From positions 1 through 64,000 of the forward strand of contig JAIBAP010000019.1 of assembly GCA_019695115.1 (NCBI GenBank): DNA of 64,000 nucleotides, written 5' to 3'. This document shows, piece by piece, positions 45,369 to 54,182 of this stretch (positions are counted from its first letter, which is position 1; the number at the start of each line of letters is the position of its first letter). Made by a program: the position numbers and the translations under genes. The notes under the pieces are model-generated. The model saw only the letters and a list, made by a program, of their open reading frames with translations, was not told the origin of the DNA and did no database searches. The DNA is from Caldilineales bacterium (lineage in GTDB: Bacteria > Chloroflexota > Anaerolineae > J102).

Positions 45369-45397
45369 TTGCCGCTTCCGCCCGCCCGGCCTACAAT
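45369..45397 (+). promoter_or_regulatory. Promoter of a leaderless small gene
   Basis: TTGCCG (45369-45374), 17-base spacer, TACAAT (45392-45397), then 8 bases to the ATG. The stretch before it (45160-45350) is AT-rich and otherwise empty. Confidence 0.75.
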
Positions 45398-45405
45398 CCC
45401 CGGCC

Positions 45406-45603
45406 ATGAACCGCGACCAACTCATCGCCCGCAAACACGAAGTCATCGCCGCCATCCAACGCGCCCGCAGCGAATTGGAACGCCGCCAGCAGGAACCCTC
45501 CACCTGGCGCAACCGCCGCCAGATCGCCGCCCTCGAAAACAGGCTGGATCAGCTCATGGCCGAAGAATACCGCCTGCGCCTCCAGATCGACCAGACCCGT
45601 TGA
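45406..45603 (+). CDS. Small coiled-coil protein, function unknown
   Basis: A 65-residue, highly charged, all-helical protein (MNRDQLIARKHEVIAAIQRA and then LENRLDQLMAEEYRLRLQID). Heptad spacing suggests a helical hairpin. I do not recognise a family. The strong promoter ending 8 bases before the ATG argues that it is a real gene with a leaderless mRNA. Confidence 0.65.
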   Translation: MNRDQLIARKHEVIAAIQRARSELERRQQEPSTWRNRRQIAALENRLDQLMAEEYRLRLQIDQTR

Positions 45604-45636
45604 GCGCGGGCCGCCGAAGGATGCCTCTGCACCGGT

Positions 45637-46479
45637 TTAGCTCGGCCACTTTTTGCCGTAGCGACGGTTGGGGTCGCCCGGAGCGTGCAGGTCGGCGGCA
45701 GGTAGTTCGCTGCGCGACCCACCCTCCCCCATCTCAACCGTGACCAATTCCATCAGGACGTTCACATAGCGCACCTGGCCGACGCCGTCGGGCGTTTGCA
45801 CCATCTGGCCGGGCCTGGGCAGATAACGACGCAATTCGGTGTAGGTGGCGTCTTCGTAGGCCAGGCTGCACAGCAGGCGGCCACAGGTGCCAGAAATATC
45901 GGTGGGGTTCAGCGGCAAATTCTGGTTCTTGGCCATCTTGATCGAGACGGCGTGGAACTCGCGCAGGAAGGCGCTGCAACAAAGGTCGCGCCCGCATTTG
46001 CCAAAACCGCCGATGAACTTGGCTTCGTCGCGCACGCCGATCTGCCGCATCTCGATGCGGGCGCTGAACTGCTGCGACAGGTCTTTGACCAGCTGCCTGA
46101 AATCAACGCGCTGGTCGGCCGTATATTCCACCACCAATCGCCGGCCGTTATAACTATACGAACAGCGCACGACTTTCATCGCCAGGCGGTGTTCGCGGGC
46201 CTTGCGCGCACAGATTTCCATCGCTTCTGGCTCGCGCGCCGCCCATTGGTTGCGCAGGGCCAGGTCTTGGGCGTTGGCGCGGCGGACGACCGGCTTCAGG
46301 TCGCTGTTCACCGCCTGCGCGTCCACCTCTTTGGCCGCGTGGACGACCTGCACCAACTCGCGGCCCCGCGCCGTTTCGACCAACACCCACTCGCCCGGCA
46401 GCAAGTCGGTGTAGCCGTTGGGATCGAAATAATAGATTTTGGTGACGGGTTGAAATTGAACACCGATGACTTGAGGCAT
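45637..46479 (-). CDS. ricT: RicT/YaaT, PSP1-domain protein
   Basis: A 280-residue PSP1-domain protein. Diagnostic parts are FDPNGYTDLLPGEWVLVETA, YTADQRVDFRQLVKDLS and the cysteine cluster in GKCGRDLCCSAFL followed by TCGRLLCSL. In Bacillus subtilis RicT joins RicA and RicF in a complex with Fe-S clusters that modulates RNA processing. The ATG at 46479 is the correct start, since the family begins a few residues before the first conserved strand. It follows holB on the same strand, as in Firmicutes. Confidence 0.92.
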   Translation of the reverse strand: MPQVIGVQFQPVTKIYYFDPNGYTDLLPGEWVLVETARGRELVQVVHAAKEVDAQAVNSDLKPVVRRANAQDLALRNQWAAREPEAMEICARKAREHRLAMKVVRCSYSYNGRRLVVEYTADQRVDFRQLVKDLSQQFSARIEMRQIGVRDEAKFIGGFGKCGRDLCCSAFLREFHAVSIKMAKNQNLPLNPTDISGTCGRLLCSLAYEDATYTELRRYLPRPGQMVQTPDGVGQVRYVNVLMELVTVEMGEGGSRSELPAADLHAPGDPNRRYGKKWPS

Positions 46480-46537
46480 TGCGATTTCCAGGCGACGGGT
46501 TGGGTGCGGCCGCGGCAGCCGGCCGGCCAGTCGCATT

Positions 46538-47533
46538 CTACGCCATCGACGGCGCTTTGAGCAACAAGCTCTCGAGTGCCAACTGCACATTCACATTCTG
46601 GCGCAGATAGCCGGCCGTAGTCATCAGCGCCGCCAGGAAACGCCGCACGTCGCCCGGCGGCGAAGCCGCCGCCGCGGCCCGCACCTGCTCTTGTTGGTCG
46701 CGATGGACGATCAGTTCCCCGCATCCCTGCTGCACAAACAACACATCGCGCCACCACAGCAACCAGCTGCGCAAGGTCGTTTCCAGGTCGTCGCTATCGG
46801 CCAGCCGGGCGGCGTAGGCCAGGCGCTCGACCCGGTTCTGCCGGGCCAGGGACTGCCCTTCGTTCAGACGCTGCTGTTGTCTGGCCCAGGCGTCGGGGCG
46901 CGTCAGCATCTGCACGGCCCAGCCCAACCGACCGGCGCTCAGCCCGGCCAGCAAATCTGCCTGCGCCAGCGCTGCCCCCCAGCCTTCCTGCAAAGCAGCA
47001 GCAATGGCCACCGCCGGCAGCGGCCGCAAACTCAGAGTCTGGCAGCGCGAGGTGATGGTGGGCAATAGCCCGGCCGCCTGGCTGGAGGTGAGCAGGATGC
47101 GGGTCGAGTCGGTCGGCTCTTCCAGCGTCTTCAGGAGGGCGTTGGCCGAGTTGGCGTTGGCCCGGTCGAAGCCGGGGAGGATGAAGACCTTGAAGCGGCC
47201 TTCGATCGGCGACAACGCCGCCTCGCGGATGAGGTCGCGCACCTGTTCGATCTTCAGTTGCCCGCCCTGCGCCTCCACCAGGCGGTGGTCGGGGTGGCCG
47301 CCCTCGGCCGCCAGCCGGCACGAGCGGCAGCGTCCGCACGCCCCCAGGCCGGGGCCGGACTGCGGCGAGGCGCAGGTGAGGGCCTGGGCGAAGGCCAGAG
47401 CCAGGGTCGTCTTGCCCACCTGGTCGGGGCCGGTGAAAAGGTAGGCGTGGCTGGTGCGGCCAGAGAGGACGGACGCTTGCAGAAGCCGCTGCGCCCAGTC
47501 GTGGCCGTAGACGCGGAGAAGAGGAGCGGGCAT
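46538..47533 (-). CDS. holB: DNA polymerase III delta' subunit
   Basis: A 331-residue clamp-loader subunit. AYLFTGPDQVGKTTLALAFA holds the P-loop (about residues 30-49), which many delta' proteins lack in functional form. CGRCRSC plus a downstream His (GGHPDH) forms the zinc module. NALLKTLEEP and TITSRCQTLSL (the SRC motif) identify the AAA+ clamp-loader family. Delta' opens the loader for the sliding clamp. There is no Shine-Dalgarno; the leader is the C-rich complement of the G-rich repeat array at 47540-47670. Confidence 0.92.
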   Translation of the reverse strand: MPAPLLRVYGHDWAQRLLQASVLSGRTSHAYLFTGPDQVGKTTLALAFAQALTCASPQSGPGLGACGRCRSCRLAAEGGHPDHRLVEAQGGQLKIEQVRDLIREAALSPIEGRFKVFILPGFDRANANSANALLKTLEEPTDSTRILLTSSQAAGLLPTITSRCQTLSLRPLPAVAIAAALQEGWGAALAQADLLAGLSAGRLGWAVQMLTRPDAWARQQQRLNEGQSLARQNRVERLAYAARLADSDDLETTLRSWLLWWRDVLFVQQGCGELIVHRDQQEQVRAAAAASPPGDVRRFLAALMTTAGYLRQNVNVQLALESLLLKAPSMA

Positions 47534-47539
47534 GGGGGA

Positions 47540-47670
47540 GGGAGGAGGGAAACGTGAGGAGGGAAACGTGAGGGGGGAAACGTGAGGGGGGAAACGTGAG
47601 GAGGGAAACGTGAGGGGTGAGGTGGGGGGTGGGGGCGGGGGGGCGGGGGGGCGGGGGGGCGGAGGGCAGC
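47540..47670. repeat. GGGAAACGTGAGG array and G-tract block
   Basis: About five tandem GGGAAACGTGAGG-like units lie at 47548-47613, then a run of long G-tracts separated by single C or T (about 47620-47665). The plus strand could form a G-quadruplex; the minus strand is the 5' leader of holB. Confidence 0.8.
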
Positions 47671-47687
47671 AGGGAATAGGGCGAGGG

Positions 47688-48806
47688 TCATCCCGAGGCC
47701 ACCACCTGCCGGTAGATGTCCAGCGTCTCGCGGGCGGCCTTTTCCCACGAGAAGGCGGAGGCGCGGGTCAGACCACGCTGCCGGAGCCGCGCCCGCAGGT
47801 CGGCGTCGGCCAGCAGCCGCTGCATGGCCACCGCCCAGCCTTCGACGTCGTCGGGCGGGACCAAGAGGGCGGCGTCGCCCACCACTTCGGGCAGGCTGCC
47901 GGCGTTGGAACACACTACCGGCGTGCCACAGGCCATGGCCTCCAGCGGCGTCAGGCCAAAGCCCTCGTAGTAGGCCGGGTGGACGAGCATCGTCGCCAGG
48001 TTGTAGAGGGATCGCAACGATTCGTTGGCAGCGATATTGGTCAGGAAGTAGACCTTGCCTTCGAGATGCAGCGCCCCCACCAGCTCGTAGATGTCCTGCG
48101 CCAACCAGCCGGGTGCGCCCACCAACAGCAGCGGCAGGTCAACGCCGTACGATTGGCGCAAGAGATGGTACGAACGCAGGAGCGTGCCCAGGTTTTTGCG
48201 CGGCTCGATGGTGCCGACGAAGAGCAGGAATTCTTCGGGGACGACCAAGCCCACCGAGCGCAGGTGCTCGCTGGCCTCGGCCCGCGTGCAGGGCTGAAAC
48301 AGCGGGTCGGCGGCCTCGTAGACGACGTGGATTTTGTCTTCGGGCGCGCCCAGGATTCGGATCAGGTCCTTGCGGGTGGACTGGCTGACGGCGATGATGC
48401 GGTTGGCCCGGCGCACCGCCACCTCGGTCTGGCCATAATAGCGGGCAGCCTCGGCCGTGACGAAATTCGGGTAGAGCAGAAAACCCAGGTCGTGGACGGT
48501 GATGACCGAGGGGAGGCGATGACGCAGGGGTGGGATGAAGTCGGGGCTGTGGATCAGGTCGAGGCCGAGGCGGCGGGTCTCCAGGCTCAGCGGCCACTGC
48601 TCGAAGCGATGGTGCACGGGCGCATAGAGGCGCACGCGTCGAAAGTTCGGCGCCGCCACCAACGGTTCGTGCTGACGGTGGTGTTGGAGCAGCACATACT
48701 GGTTATCGGGGTCGATCTTGGCCAGGGCATGGACGAGCCGGATGGCATACCAGCTGATCCCGCCCTGGCGGTGATAGGTCAGGCGGATGTCGATACCAAT
48801 CTGCAT
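47688..48806 (-). CDS. GT4 glycosyltransferase
   Basis: A 372-residue GT-B enzyme. The start at 48806 (MQIGIDIRLTYHRQGGISWY) is preferred to 48824 because AAGGGAAAG precedes it. Family motifs: the N-terminal Gly-Ile loop, FVGTIEPRKNLGTLL, then HPAYYEGFGLTPLEAMACG (E-x7-E catalytic motif) and VPPDDVEGWA. It resembles mannosyl/fucosyl-type transferases such as MtfB that act on lipid-linked precursors on the cytoplasmic side. It is divergent from the acyltransferase gene and separated from it by a short promoter region. Confidence 0.9.
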   Translation of the reverse strand: MQIGIDIRLTYHRQGGISWYAIRLVHALAKIDPDNQYVLLQHHRQHEPLVAAPNFRRVRLYAPVHHRFEQWPLSLETRRLGLDLIHSPDFIPPLRHRLPSVITVHDLGFLLYPNFVTAEAARYYGQTEVAVRRANRIIAVSQSTRKDLIRILGAPEDKIHVVYEAADPLFQPCTRAEASEHLRSVGLVVPEEFLLFVGTIEPRKNLGTLLRSYHLLRQSYGVDLPLLLVGAPGWLAQDIYELVGALHLEGKVYFLTNIAANESLRSLYNLATMLVHPAYYEGFGLTPLEAMACGTPVVCSNAGSLPEVVGDAALLVPPDDVEGWAVAMQRLLADADLRARLRQRGLTRASAFSWEKAARETLDIYRQVVASG

Positions 48807-48837
48807 GGCTTTCCCTTGTCGCAAGACACCGGCAACA

Positions 48838-48866
48838 TTGTCGAATCGGCGGCGGGGTTTTACAAT
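48838..48866 (+). promoter_or_regulatory. Promoter of the acyltransferase-polymerase operon
   Basis: TTGTCG (48838-48843), 17-base spacer, TACAAT (48861-48866); the ATG follows at 48888, giving a leader of roughly 15 nt. Confidence 0.7.
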
Positions 48867-48887
48867 CCGGGGTCGGAGCTTCGCCGT

Positions 48888-49607
48888 ATGCTGAAGAATT
48901 CGTTACAGACGCTGATTCGCAGGCTCAAGAACGCACCCGATTATACCATCGATGCCCAACTGCCAACGACTGCCCTGGTCACGTTGATCAAGGAACGAGG
49001 GCTGGCGTTGGTGCGAGGCTGGTTGCGCCGGCCGTTTCTGGCCGAGTGCGGAGGCGCCCTGTTCGTTGGCCGCCGCGTCCAGCTTCTGAATACGCGCTCG
49101 CTGCACCTGGGCCGCAGCGTCACCCTGGAAGACGATGTCAAGATCGACGCCCTCAGCCGCGAGGGCGTGTGGCTGGGAAACAGTGTGGCCATCGGCCGCT
49201 TCACGGTCATCGAATGCACGGGGGTGATCACCCACCTGGGCCAGGGCTTCCGGATCGGCGACCACTCCAATCTGGGCGACTACAACTTCGTGGGTGCGGC
49301 GGGCGGGGTCAGCATCGGCCAGAATGTGCTCATCGGCCAGGGCGTGCGCTTCCATTCCGAAAACCATGTCACGGCCCGCACCGACATCCCCATCAAGGCG
49401 CAGGGCGTGAGCAACCGCGGCATCGTGGTGGAGGATGATGTCTGGCTCGGTTCGGGCGCCATCCTGCTCGATGGCGTGCGGGTGGGGACGGGGGCAGTGG
49501 TGGCGGCGGGGAGCGTCGTCACCCGCGAGGTGCCACCCTTTGCCGTGGTGGGCGGGTCGCCGGCCCAGGTCCTCAAGTATCGCCAGGAGCCATCCCCCCA
49601 GCTATGA
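48888..49607 (+). CDS. Left-handed beta-helix acyltransferase
   Basis: A 239-residue O-acetyltransferase of the hexapeptide-repeat type. Repeats are visible from about residue 55 (LHLGRSVTLEDDVKID, WLGNSVAIGRFTVI, VSIGQNVLIGQGVRFHSENH) to the end (VWLGSGAILLDGVRVGTGAV, GSVVTREVPPFAVVGGSPA). The His in FHSENH matches the catalytic histidine region of the maltose/galactoside acetyltransferase clan. An N-terminal helical part precedes the helix. It probably acetylates the exported polysaccharide. The ATG of the next gene overlaps its stop (ATGA). Confidence 0.88.
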   Translation: MLKNSLQTLIRRLKNAPDYTIDAQLPTTALVTLIKERGLALVRGWLRRPFLAECGGALFVGRRVQLLNTRSLHLGRSVTLEDDVKIDALSREGVWLGNSVAIGRFTVIECTGVITHLGQGFRIGDHSNLGDYNFVGAAGGVSIGQNVLIGQGVRFHSENHVTARTDIPIKAQGVSNRGIVVEDDVWLGSGAILLDGVRVGTGAVVAAGSVVTREVPPFAVVGGSPAQVLKYRQEPSPQL

Positions 49608-51031
49608 GCGCACAACACGACAGGGCGCGGGCGCCATCGGCCCGCATTTGGCTGGTGGGAGCGGTCGGGCTGGGGCTAGTGGCCGGGCTAGTGCCCTGGC
49701 TGGCCCAACGCAGCCCGGTCATCGCCGCGGTCGTCTTGGGCGCGCCGGCCGGCCTGGCCTTGCTGGTGGCGGGCTGGCCGTTCAGCGGCGCCGCCGCCCT
49801 GATCGCCGCCGCCGTCCTGACGCACTACCGTTTCGACGTCGGCGCCGTCTCGGTGCGACCCGAACACCTGGCGGCGGTTGCGGTGGCTGCTTTGGGGGGG
49901 CTGCAAGTGGCCATCTACCGGCGGGGCTTGCGCATGCCCGTGGCGGCCTGGTTCGGGCTGGCCTGGTGGGCGATGAATCTGATCTCCGGCCTTTTCTTCA
50001 GCCCCCTGGCGGCCAGCGGTCTGCAAAACGGTGTGCGGGTGGGCGTCGGCGCCATCACCTTCATCCTCATGGTCAACCTCATCCCCGATCGGCGGCGCTG
50101 GTGGTGGGCGGTGTGCTTCTACGCCGCGGTCGGCATTGCCGAGGCTGCCTTTGGCGTCATCGCCCGCCTGCTTTTTCCTTTTGGCGTCAACCTGGGCGTG
50201 CAGGTATCCTGGAACTTCACCGAGCCGATCCCCTACGGCACCTTCGAAGAAGGCAATCTCTTCGGCAGCCACATCGCCATCTGGTCGATCCTGATCCTGG
50301 CCCTGCTGGCGACGGCCGGCCCCTTCCGGCAATGGCGGCGGCGGCAGTATCTGCTGGCGGCCGGGCTGAGCGTCCTCCTGCTGGGGCTTTTCCTCAGCCT
50401 TTCCCGCGCCGCCTGGCTCACGTTTGCCGTTGGTGCGGCCCTGGTGTGGATCTTCCAGGGGCGCAACCCCTGGCTGCACACCAACCGCCTGCTCCTGGTC
50501 GCCACCATCGCCCCCTTCGTCGCCCTCCTCGTCCTTGCCATCGCCCCCTACTTGCCGCCCACCCTGCCCTTCGTCGACCGCCTGCAATCATTCCTCACCC
50601 TCTCCAGCGATCCCACCTTCTCCGCCCGCCTGAATGACTGGGGGCTGGCCTGGAACGATTGGCGGCAGCAGCCGCTCACCGGCTGGGGGCCTGGCTCGTT
50701 CTACGATTTGCACGGCCTCTTGCGCGCCAACCCGGCCTGGATCAGCAACCTGAGCTTGCGCCTGCTGCAAGAAACCGGCATCCTCGGCTTCCTCAGCTTC
50801 CTCGGCTTCTTCCTTGCCCTGCTGGTTCCGGCCCTCAAGACCGTCAGCCAACAGCCCGACCGCCGCGAGCGCGTCGCCTTGCTCGGCCTGGTGATCGGCT
50901 TTTTCGTCCTCATCGGCCTGGCTTACCAGTCCACCGATGGCATCTGGCTGGCGGCCAGTTGGGTCCATGCCGGCCTCATCGCCGCCGGGACGCGCGTCCT
51001 GAACATCGACGCCCCCTCCGGGCCTCCCTGA
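49604..51031 (+). CDS. O-antigen ligase/polymerase-like membrane protein
   Basis: A 475-residue polytopic protein, about 12 helices. The large periplasmic loop before the last helices has SARLNDWGLAWNDWRQQPLT followed by GWGPGSFYDLHGLL, the Wzy_C signature (Arg ... W ... G-x-G ... H). These enzymes polymerise or ligate lipid-linked oligosaccharides outside the membrane. It overlaps the acyltransferase by four bases and precedes a GT4 by nine. Confidence 0.85.
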   Translation: MSAQHDRARAPSARIWLVGAVGLGLVAGLVPWLAQRSPVIAAVVLGAPAGLALLVAGWPFSGAAALIAAAVLTHYRFDVGAVSVRPEHLAAVAVAALGGLQVAIYRRGLRMPVAAWFGLAWWAMNLISGLFFSPLAASGLQNGVRVGVGAITFILMVNLIPDRRRWWWAVCFYAAVGIAEAAFGVIARLLFPFGVNLGVQVSWNFTEPIPYGTFEEGNLFGSHIAIWSILILALLATAGPFRQWRRRQYLLAAGLSVLLLGLFLSLSRAAWLTFAVGAALVWIFQGRNPWLHTNRLLLVATIAPFVALLVLAIAPYLPPTLPFVDRLQSFLTLSSDPTFSARLNDWGLAWNDWRQQPLTGWGPGSFYDLHGLLRANPAWISNLSLRLLQETGILGFLSFLGFFLALLVPALKTVSQQPDRRERVALLGLVIGFFVLIGLAYQSTDGIWLAASWVHAGLIAAGTRVLNIDAPSGPP

Positions 51032-51040
51032 CCCGCCCCT

Positions 51041-52237
51041 TTGTCTCCCGAAACCATCCTCTACGCCCACAGCTCAGACGAACTCTACGGCTCGGACATC
51101 GTCCTCCTGGAGTTGGCGCGGCGTCTCGACCCTGCCCGCTTCCGGCCGGTGGTCGTCACCCCCACCGACATCGCCTACGAGGGCCGCCTCAGCGCCGCCC
51201 TGCGGCAGGAGGGCATCGCCCACCACGCCCTGGACATGCCCGTTCTGCGCCGCCGCTACCTCTCAGCCGCTGGACTCCCCCAGTTTCTGCGCCGCTTGCT
51301 GGCCGGCCCCGCCCGGCTGCGGGCGCTATGCAATCAGGAAGGGGCGCGGCTGATACACTCCAACACGGCGGCGGTGTGGGGCGGCGCCCTGGCCGCCGCC
51401 AGCGCCGGTCTCCCTCACCTCTGGCACATCCACGAGATCGTGGAACACCCCCGCTCGGTGCGCAGGCTGCTGGCCGCCATGATCGCCCGCTACAGTCGCC
51501 GGGCCAACACCCATGTCGTCGCCATCAGCAGCGCCGTCGCCAACCACCTCCTCGCCGACCAGCCCTCCCTCTCCTCCCGTCTCTCCGTGATCCACGATGC
51601 CGTCGATGGCGAACGCTTTCATCCTGACAATGACGGATGCGCCCTGCGCCAAACCTGGAACATCGGCCCCAACGACGTGCTCGTGGGGATGGTGGGCCGC
51701 GTCTCGGCCTGGAAGGGCCAGGAGGTGTTCTTGCAGGCGCTGGCCCAGGCCCGCGTCCGGGCGCCAGAACTGCGCGGGGTCATCGTCGGCGACATCGTCC
51801 CCGGTGAAGCCCGCTTCAAGGACGGCTTGCTGGCTCTGAGCGCCGACCTCGGCCTGGCCGAGCAGGTGGTTTGGGCCGGCTTCTGCCCAGACGCCCCCCA
51901 GGTCATGGCCGCGCTGGATGTGCTGGCCCTGCCCTCGGTGCGCCCCGAACCTTTCGGTATGGTCGTGCTCGAGGCCATGGCCACAGCCCGTCCGGTCATC
52001 GCCGCCGCCCACGGCGGCCCGCTCGAAACCGTGGTCGCTGGCGAAACCGGCCTCTTTGTCCCCCCCGCCAACCCCTCCGCCCTGGCCGATGCCATGGTGC
52101 GCCTGGCGACCGACCCCACCCTGCGCGCCGGTCTTGGCGCCCGCGGACGCGCTCGCGCCCAGGCTGCCTTCAGTTTCCAGGCCCACCTCACCGCCTTCCA
52201 GAGCCTCTATGCCGCCCTGCTCGACGCCAAAGACTGA
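51041..52237 (+). CDS. GT4 glycosyltransferase
   Basis: A 398-residue GT-B protein starting with TTG at 51041, 9 bases after the polymerase stop. The N-terminal domain (ILYAHSSDELYGSDIVLLEL) binds the acceptor. The C-terminal domain has VGMVGRVSAWKGQEVFLQAL, PSVRPEPFGMVVLEAMATAR (E-x7-E) and FVPPANPSALADAMVRLA. The neighbouring genes place it in extension of the exopolysaccharide unit. The last 29 bases overlap the following lipoprotein gene. Confidence 0.88.
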   Translation: MSPETILYAHSSDELYGSDIVLLELARRLDPARFRPVVVTPTDIAYEGRLSAALRQEGIAHHALDMPVLRRRYLSAAGLPQFLRRLLAGPARLRALCNQEGARLIHSNTAAVWGGALAAASAGLPHLWHIHEIVEHPRSVRRLLAAMIARYSRRANTHVVAISSAVANHLLADQPSLSSRLSVIHDAVDGERFHPDNDGCALRQTWNIGPNDVLVGMVGRVSAWKGQEVFLQALAQARVRAPELRGVIVGDIVPGEARFKDGLLALSADLGLAEQVVWAGFCPDAPQVMAALDVLALPSVRPEPFGMVVLEAMATARPVIAAAHGGPLETVVAGETGLFVPPANPSALADAMVRLATDPTLRAGLGARGRARAQAAFSFQAHLTAFQSLYAALLDAKD

Positions 52238-52802
52238 GCGACGGACGCCGGGAGGGGCGCTGCTGGCCGCCCTCCTCCTGGTCGTGCTGGCCGCCTGCGC
52301 CGCCCCCACCCCCACGGCCGCGCCCACACCCCCCGGCAGCGCCATCGACTGGCAGCGCCAGGGGCACCAGCTACGGCGCGAGGAGGCTTTCGACGACGCC
52401 ATCAGCGCCTACCAGAACGCCCTGGCGCTCGATCCCAACAACATCGAGGCCAACGCCGGCCTGGGCGCCGCCCTGCTGGCCACGGGCCAGGCCGAAGCTG
52501 CGATCGTGCCTTTGCAGCGCGCCACCGAACTGGCGCCGGCGCATTTTTGGTCGCACCGGCTGCTGGGCAGCGCCTATCTCGGCCTGCAGCGTTATCCCCT
52601 GGCCGCCGCCGAACTGACCCAGGCCTATGTTCTCAAGCCGGACGACTTGCAGGTTCTCATCGGCATTGCCCTGGCCCAGGGGCGCAGCGGTCGCCGCGAA
52701 CTGGCGCTGCGCACGATCGTACAGCTGCGGGCGCGCACCACTGACCCCGACCTGCTGGCCGCTGCCGAGGCGTTACAGCGAGAATTCGCTGCTAATGAGT
52801 AA
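52209..52802 (+). CDS. TPR lipoprotein of the polysaccharide operon
   Basis: A 197-residue protein starting at the ATG at 52209, inside the end of the GT4 gene. A signal with lipobox LVVLAACA (Cys about residue 31) is followed by tetratricopeptide repeats (FDDAISAYQNALALDPNNIE, then AGLGAALLATGQAEAAIVPL, then LLGSAYLGLQRYPLAAAEL). TPR lipoproteins near Wzy genes often help assembly or export of polysaccharide (inference). Confidence 0.8.
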   Translation: MPPCSTPKTERRTPGGALLAALLLVVLAACAAPTPTAAPTPPGSAIDWQRQGHQLRREEAFDDAISAYQNALALDPNNIEANAGLGAALLATGQAEAAIVPLQRATELAPAHFWSHRLLGSAYLGLQRYPLAAAELTQAYVLKPDDLQVLIGIALAQGRSGRRELALRTIVQLRARTTDPDLLAAAEALQREFAANE

Positions 52803-52829
52803 TTTCGCGCCAAAAAACCACCCTCCCGC

Positions 52830-52955
52830 CTGACCTCCCCCCTGCCACCTGCCATCTGCCACCTGCGACCTGCGATCCTTCGCTTCACTCAGAGCCTGCT
52901 CTGAACGGAGTGAAGGGACAAGCTCCGCCACCCGCCACTCGCTACCTGCGACTTG
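52830..52955. repeat. CCTGCCACCTGCGACCTG microsatellite and hairpin
   Basis: Tandem variations on CCACCTGCGACCTG surround an imperfect hairpin (CTTCACTC ... GAGTGAAG, about 52880-52916). The area separates the TPR lipoprotein gene from the last GT4 of the operon. Confidence 0.75.
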
Positions 52956-52959
52956 CCCC

Positions 52960-54117
52960 GTGCCCCGTCCCCTTCGCATCGCCCTCATGGGCACCCGCGG
53001 CATCCCCGCCTCCTATTCCGGCTTCGAAACCTGCGTCGAACAATTGGGCGCCCGGCTGGTCGAGCGCGGCCACCGCGTCACCGTCTATTGCCGCAGCCAC
53101 CACATCAGCTACGCCCACCCCTACTATCGCGGCATGAGGCTGGTGAAACTGCCGACCATTGCCAACAAATACCTGGACACCATCGTCCATGCCACCGTCT
53201 CCAGCCTGCACGGGCTGAGCCAGGGCTATGATGTCGTGCTCTACTTCATCGCTGGCAACAGCCCGGTGGTGTGGCTGCCTCGGCTGGCGGGGCAGAAGAG
53301 CATCCTCAACGTCGATGGCCTGGATTGGAAGCGCGAAAAGTGGCCGGCCGCAGCCAAGGCCTACATCCGGCTGGCAGAACGGCTGGCCCGTCCGCTTGCC
53401 AACGCCATCGTCACCGATTCGCGCATCGTCCAGCGCTACTATCAAGACCACTATCACACCGCCACCACCTACATCGCCTACGGCGCCGAACTCCCCACCC
53501 GGCCGCCCGGCGAAACCCTGGCCCGCTTTGGCCTGCAGGAGCGCGGCTATGTCCTCTTCGTCGGCCGGCTGGTGCCCGAAAACTGCGCCCATCACCTGGT
53601 GGACGCCTGGCAGGGTCTGCCGACGGACATGAAGGCGGTCATCGTTGGCGACGCCCCCTATGCCGACGCCTACAAGACCCAACTCCGCGCCGCCCCTGAC
53701 CCGCGTCTCGTCTTCACCGGCTATGTCTTCGGCGAAGGCTATTGGGAGCTGGCCAGCAATGCCTATGCCTTTGTGCTCACTTCTGGCGTCGGCGGCACCC
53801 ACCCGGCCCTGGTCGAAGCCATGGCCTATGGCAATGCCGTCATCGTCCACAACACACCCGAAAACCTGGAAACCCTGGGCGAGGCCGGGCTGAGCTACGA
53901 TGGCAGCGGCGGCGGCGAGGCCCTGCGCCCGGTTCTGGCGCGGCTGCTGGCCGACCCCGGTCTGGCTGCCGGCTATCGGCGTCTTGCCGCCGAACGCGCC
54001 GCCAACCACTACACCTGGGACGCCGTCACCGATGCCTACGAAACCTTGTTCTACGATGTGCTGGCCGGACGCAAGGTCGCCTCATTCGAGACCATTGCCT
54101 CCGCCCCTGGCGCCTAA
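52960..54117 (+). CDS. GT4 glycosyltransferase with DUF1972 N terminus (rhamnosyltransferase-like)
   Basis: A 385-residue GT-B enzyme that starts with GTG. The N-terminal IALMGTRGIPASYSGFETC is the DUF1972 hallmark, found in rhamnosyl- and glucosyl-transferases of extracellular polysaccharide clusters. YVLFVGRLVPENCAHHLVDA and VGGTHPALVEAMAYGNAVI supply the donor-binding half. The usual E-x7-E is H-P-A-L-V-E-A-M here, so the first Glu is replaced, as in other DUF1972 enzymes I recall. It is the last recognisable polysaccharide gene of this block. Confidence 0.88.
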   Translation: MPRPLRIALMGTRGIPASYSGFETCVEQLGARLVERGHRVTVYCRSHHISYAHPYYRGMRLVKLPTIANKYLDTIVHATVSSLHGLSQGYDVVLYFIAGNSPVVWLPRLAGQKSILNVDGLDWKREKWPAAAKAYIRLAERLARPLANAIVTDSRIVQRYYQDHYHTATTYIAYGAELPTRPPGETLARFGLQERGYVLFVGRLVPENCAHHLVDAWQGLPTDMKAVIVGDAPYADAYKTQLRAAPDPRLVFTGYVFGEGYWELASNAYAFVLTSGVGGTHPALVEAMAYGNAVIVHNTPENLETLGEAGLSYDGSGGGEALRPVLARLLADPGLAAGYRRLAAERAANHYTWDAVTDAYETLFYDVLAGRKVASFETIASAPGA

Positions 54118-54182
54118 CGCCAACCCGCAAGCCTCTGCGAGCGGACACTCGACTTCCCCACCCCTCTCCAAGACACCCCCTT

